From positions 1-6,564 of the forward strand of contig CAYUEV010000065.1 of the NCBI GenBank assembly GCA_964443825.1: a DNA stretch of 6,564 bases. The letters run 5' to 3'. The DNA is from UBA1081 sp964443825 (lineage in GTDB: Bacteria; Bacillota; Clostridia; Oscillospirales; Acutalibacteraceae). The notes beneath the pieces are model-generated. The model made no database searches and was not told the DNA's origin. It was given only the letters and a program-made list of their open reading frames with translations. The position numbers and the translations under genes are program-made. Positions 4,687 through 6,564 of the stretch are shown here, piece by piece. Positions within the stretch are counted from its first letter, which is position 1; every line of letters starts with the position of its first letter.

Positions 4687-5039
4687 ATTTAACGTCCCTC
4701 TCTATAAGGTCGGCAAGTTCGCGTTTCGCCTTTTCAATTTCTTTTTTGGGCGTTTTTCGAGACTTCTTCATAAAGCTATGTAATAATACGAAACTCCCGT
4801 TATGCCACGCGGCGAAAAGTATTTCTTAGCGGTCTAAGTTCCCATATTTCGCCGTCAAGTCAAGATGTTTTATATAAGGTTCTCTAAGTTGTAATCCGAC
4901 GACGCTTAACGCCTTTACATAATCCCGAATTTTGGTCGCATTAATACGGCTGACTTTATCGGTCTTTTTAAAAAGTTCCCGCAACTCTTCAAGCAGCGGT
5001 TCGTTCCCATTCTTATCTGTAAAAGAATATTTTGTACAA
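4679..5039 (-). pseudogene. Broken HigB/RelE-fold toxin gene (Gp49-like)
   Basis: Joined across three shifts, the minus strand reads YKIFFY, then DKNGNEPLLEELRELFKK... up to REPYIKHLD, then GEIWELRPLR, then ILFAAWHNGSFVLLHSFMKK and KTPKKEIEKAKRELADLIER. This is the full course of a HigB-type mRNA interferase of about 115-120 residues, order included. Lesion 1 is a loss of about two bases near 5018, giving a stop at 5013-5015. Lesion 2 is a 5-bp tandem duplication GTCAA-GTCAA at 4854-4863. Lesion 3 is a net loss of five bases near 4823. Lesions 2 and 3 cancel in phase, but the frame between them meets TAA at 4826-4828. The start would be TTG at 5037-5039 or a lost ATG. Promoter and antitoxin overlap remain intact, so decay is probably recent. 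Multiple sequencing errors are less likely. Confidence 0.8.
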
Positions 5040-5064
5040 TATCCGCCGCCCTTCTTTCGTTTTT

Positions 5065-5093
5065 ATTATACGCGAAAGTTATTATAATATCAA
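5065..5093 (-). promoter_or_regulatory. Promoter of the former toxin-antitoxin operon
   Basis: TTGATA (5088-5093), a 17-base spacer, and TATAAT (5065-5070, consensus). AGAAGG at 5050-5055 is a possible ribosome site for the toxin. It can still supply mRNA for the antitoxin at 4330-4686, and it is normally the site of antitoxin autorepression in such systems. Confidence 0.65.
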
Positions 5094-5210
5094 GGGATTT
5101 TTTTGAATTTTTATTTTTGTTTCTAATATTTGGATGTTAGAATGTGAAACGGACGGGTCTTTCTATAGCGCCGGGGCGGCGATTAGCGAGCGTTTGCCCA
5201 CCAAACAGGC

Positions 5211-6149
5211 TTACACGAAATACTTGCTTAAAAATTTATCGATAGTCGGGTAATAGATCTCCGGGTGGACGTAGTTCGACTCGGCGTGGTAAGCGTCGGG
5301 GACTTCAAGTTTCTCTTTTTCGGCCGTGCAGGCGTTATATACTTTACCAAGCATATAAAACGGCACGAAGTCGTCTTTTTCGCCGTGAATAAAGAGGGTG
5401 GGAGTTTTTGATTTTGAAACGGCGTTTAAAGGAGAACATTTTTTAAAATCGAAATTCCCCGTCAATTTTGACACGTTGTTCGCGGCGTACAATATCGGGA
5501 AAATCGGCGCGTGATACGTGGTTTTCATTTGGAAAGCAAACTCGTCCCACGCCGAAGTGTAACCGCAGTCCGCGACGGCGCATTTAACGTTCTCGGGCAA
5601 ATCCTCTCCCGTTACCAGCATAGTTGTGGCGCTTCCCATCGATACGCCTAAAACGACGATTTTAGCGTTTTTGTCAAGCTCCACGATATAATTTATCCAG
5701 TCTAAAACTATATCTTTATCTTTCCAGCCCATGGAGCAGTGTCTATGCGGGTCGTCGCCAAAGCTCCAAAGGGACGGGGTTAAGACGTTAAAGCCTTTTT
5801 TATAGAAATAGTAGCATTGATCCGCCATGCCTCTGGGACAGCTTGTGTAGCCGTGGTTTACGACCGCCCAATTTTCGGTATATTCTTTTTGCCTAAAAAT
5901 GTTGCAGTGAACCATCTCGCCCGAAGACCCTAAAATCTCGGTATCCTTAGGACGAGACGCTACGAACCAGTCGTCGGGGTCGTTTTGATCTTCGGGATCG
6001 CCGTAAAATTTGCAAAGTTCGTCGTCGATTTTTCTGACGTCGTTATTAGCCGATGTGAACCGTCTGTTAAGAACTCTCCCGTAAACAAGCGCTCCGACGC
6101 CAAAATAAAGCCCCGTCGCGGCCGCCGCCGTCTTTATAAGTCTGCGCAT
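5211..6149 (-). CDS. Membrane-anchored alpha/beta hydrolase (YqkD-like)
   Basis: A 312-residue serine hydrolase of the alpha/beta fold, related to B. subtilis YqkD and to S9-type peptidases and esterases. Residues about 5-24 (TAAAATGLYFGVGALVYG) form an N-terminal membrane anchor. Oxyanion-hole region NHGYTS is at 98-103; nucleophile elbow GVSMG at 168-172 with Ser170; acid Asp259 in HGEKD; His288 in AYHAES. The usual DLRGHG-type motif is replaced by LWSFGDDPHRHCSMGW. The substrate is unknown; the anchored C-terminal domain may act outside the membrane on esters or peptides. Start choice: the ATG at 6147-6149 has AGAGGA 8 bases upstream, whereas the in-frame ATG at 6156-6158 overlaps that ribosome site and would add only MFI. 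It has its own promoter at 6216-6244. No clear terminator separates it from the toxin remnant 171 bases downstream. It appears intact. Confidence 0.9.
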   Translation of the reverse strand: MRRLIKTAAAATGLYFGVGALVYGRVLNRRFTSANNDVRKIDDELCKFYGDPEDQNDPDDWFVASRPKDTEILGSSGEMVHCNIFRQKEYTENWAVVNHGYTSCPRGMADQCYYFYKKGFNVLTPSLWSFGDDPHRHCSMGWKDKDIVLDWINYIVELDKNAKIVVLGVSMGSATTMLVTGEDLPENVKCAVADCGYTSAWDEFAFQMKTTYHAPIFPILYAANNVSKLTGNFDFKKCSPLNAVSKSKTPTLFIHGEKDDFVPFYMLGKVYNACTAEKEKLEVPDAYHAESNYVHPEIYYPTIDKFLSKYFV

Positions 6150-6215
6150 AATAAACATCCTCTGAAATTAAATATTCGATTAAAAATATGTGACCTATTT
6201 TTAAACCATACATTT

Positions 6216-6244
6216 AATATACAACAGAATTATATAAAAATCAA
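6216..6244 (-). promoter_or_regulatory. Probable promoter of the hydrolase gene
   Basis: -35 TTGATT (6239-6244, 4 of 6), a 17-base spacer, and -10 TATATT (6216-6221, 5 of 6). The predicted start near 6209 leaves a 60-base leader. The region is very A/T-rich, so the match is only moderately informative. Confidence 0.45.
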
Positions 6245-6257
6245 GACAATTTTGAAT

Positions 6258-6281
6258 ATAAAAATACCCGTAAAATTACGG
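6258..6281 (-). terminator. Weak terminator-like hairpin ahead of the hydrolase promoter
   Basis: On the minus strand CCGTA and TACGG (within 6268-6281) form a 5-bp stem with a 4-base loop, followed by GTATTTTTATA. It would separate the hydrolase from transcription entering from the right, but the stem is short. Confidence 0.3.
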
Positions 6282-6564
6282 ACGTTTAAACATGGCGCTG
6301 ATATTCGTAGCATAAGTTCATGCTCCGGCGATACATTCTTATACGCGCTCGCTGAAAACATTCCTCGGAATTATTAAAATCTATTGATTATGGAACTCAA
6401 AATACCCGAAAATTTCAGTCTCACGGCGATTGCGCCGGGCTTAGTTTTTCGACCCGTTTCAAGTATCCGCGGTCGGTCGGAACATTGATTTACGCGACAG
6501 ACGCCATAAAAATTTTAATCGGCGGCCGCGGAAAGCGACAAAAAAATGGAGGCATATTTCCAAA
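6282..6564. other. Right-hand end without a supported gene
   Basis: No homology-like protein, RNA gene or clear regulatory site was recognised. A plus-strand frame is open from 6356 to the edge (about 69 codons, including TLIYATDAIKILIGG) but has no ATG or GTG start. A minus-strand frame of 43 codons (6230-6361) has GAGG only one base before its ATG and overlaps the hydrolase promoter. A GGAGG at 6548-6552 could serve a plus-strand gene beyond the window, although 12 bases already separate it from the edge. Small hairpins occur at 6309-6324 and 6424-6437. Confidence 0.4.

Noticed and set aside
5160..5210. Terminator for the hydrolase gene
   Set aside because: Only short stems (GTTTG/CAAAC and GCCG/CGGC) without a following T run were found, so none is called.
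6150..6158. Start of the hydrolase at the upstream ATG (6156-6158)
   Set aside because: That ATG overlaps the AGAGGA ribosome site, which is correctly spaced for the ATG at 6147-6149; it has no ribosome site of its own.
5985..6377. Plus-strand open frame of 130 codons over the start of the hydrolase gene
   Set aside because: It is antisense to the confidently identified hydrolase and its promoter, with no family features.
6424..6437. CGGCG-ATTG-CGCCG hairpin as a plus-strand terminator
   Set aside because: The T run starts about nine bases after the stem and no plus-strand gene precedes it.

Overview
The window looks like a chromosomal stretch of an uncultured low-to-mid-GC Bacillota, most likely a Clostridia-class anaerobe. 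The reasons are the AT-rich intergenic DNA, A/T-rich sigma-A-type promoters with strong AGGAGG-like ribosome sites, a tandem feoA-feoA-feoB arrangement with a small cysteine-rich FeoB companion, and a YqkD-like hydrolase. This placement is an inference from family resemblance; no taxonomic marker is present. All recognisable protein genes lie on the minus strand, so the window is best read from right to left.

Right part (6564 to about 5094): the outer 280 bases hold no gene I can support. Next come a promoter (6216-6244) and a membrane-anchored alpha/beta hydrolase (5211-6149) with a complete Ser-Asp-His triad. Middle (5093 to 4140): a good promoter leads into a HigB-type toxin gene broken by three small indels, overlapped by 8 bases by an intact HigA-type XRE antitoxin gene, then a terminator at 4142-4163. 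This is a decayed toxin-antitoxin module whose antitoxin has survived. Two related hairpin-forming repeats (3990-4120 and about 4252-4335) flank that terminator.

Left-centre (3951 to 498) is the main content: a ferrous iron uptake locus. A promoter with a consensus -35 (3874-3902) drives two different feoA genes, which end at a terminator whose stem includes the second feoA stop codon. feoB then has its own promoter (3136-3164) and is followed after 5 bases by a 59-residue Cys-rich membrane protein gene. Four near-identical palindromes GTTAGC-N4-GCTAAC, two per promoter region, have the TTAG-N6-CTAA geometry of DtxR/IdeR-type sites and probably make both transcripts iron- or manganese-responsive. 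FeoB is the GTP-binding membrane permease, the FeoAs are SH3-like accessory proteins, and the small protein probably serves FeoB at the membrane.

Left edge (498 to 1): a bidirectional terminator (442-480) closes the feo region. It also closes a possible short plus-strand RNA of about 110 nt driven by a perfect TTGACA-N17-TATAAT promoter. Divergent from that promoter, and sharing a 9-bp inverted repeat with it, is a minus-strand promoter for a family 2 glycosyltransferase-like reading frame that is frameshifted, carries a nine-base C tract, and runs off the left edge.
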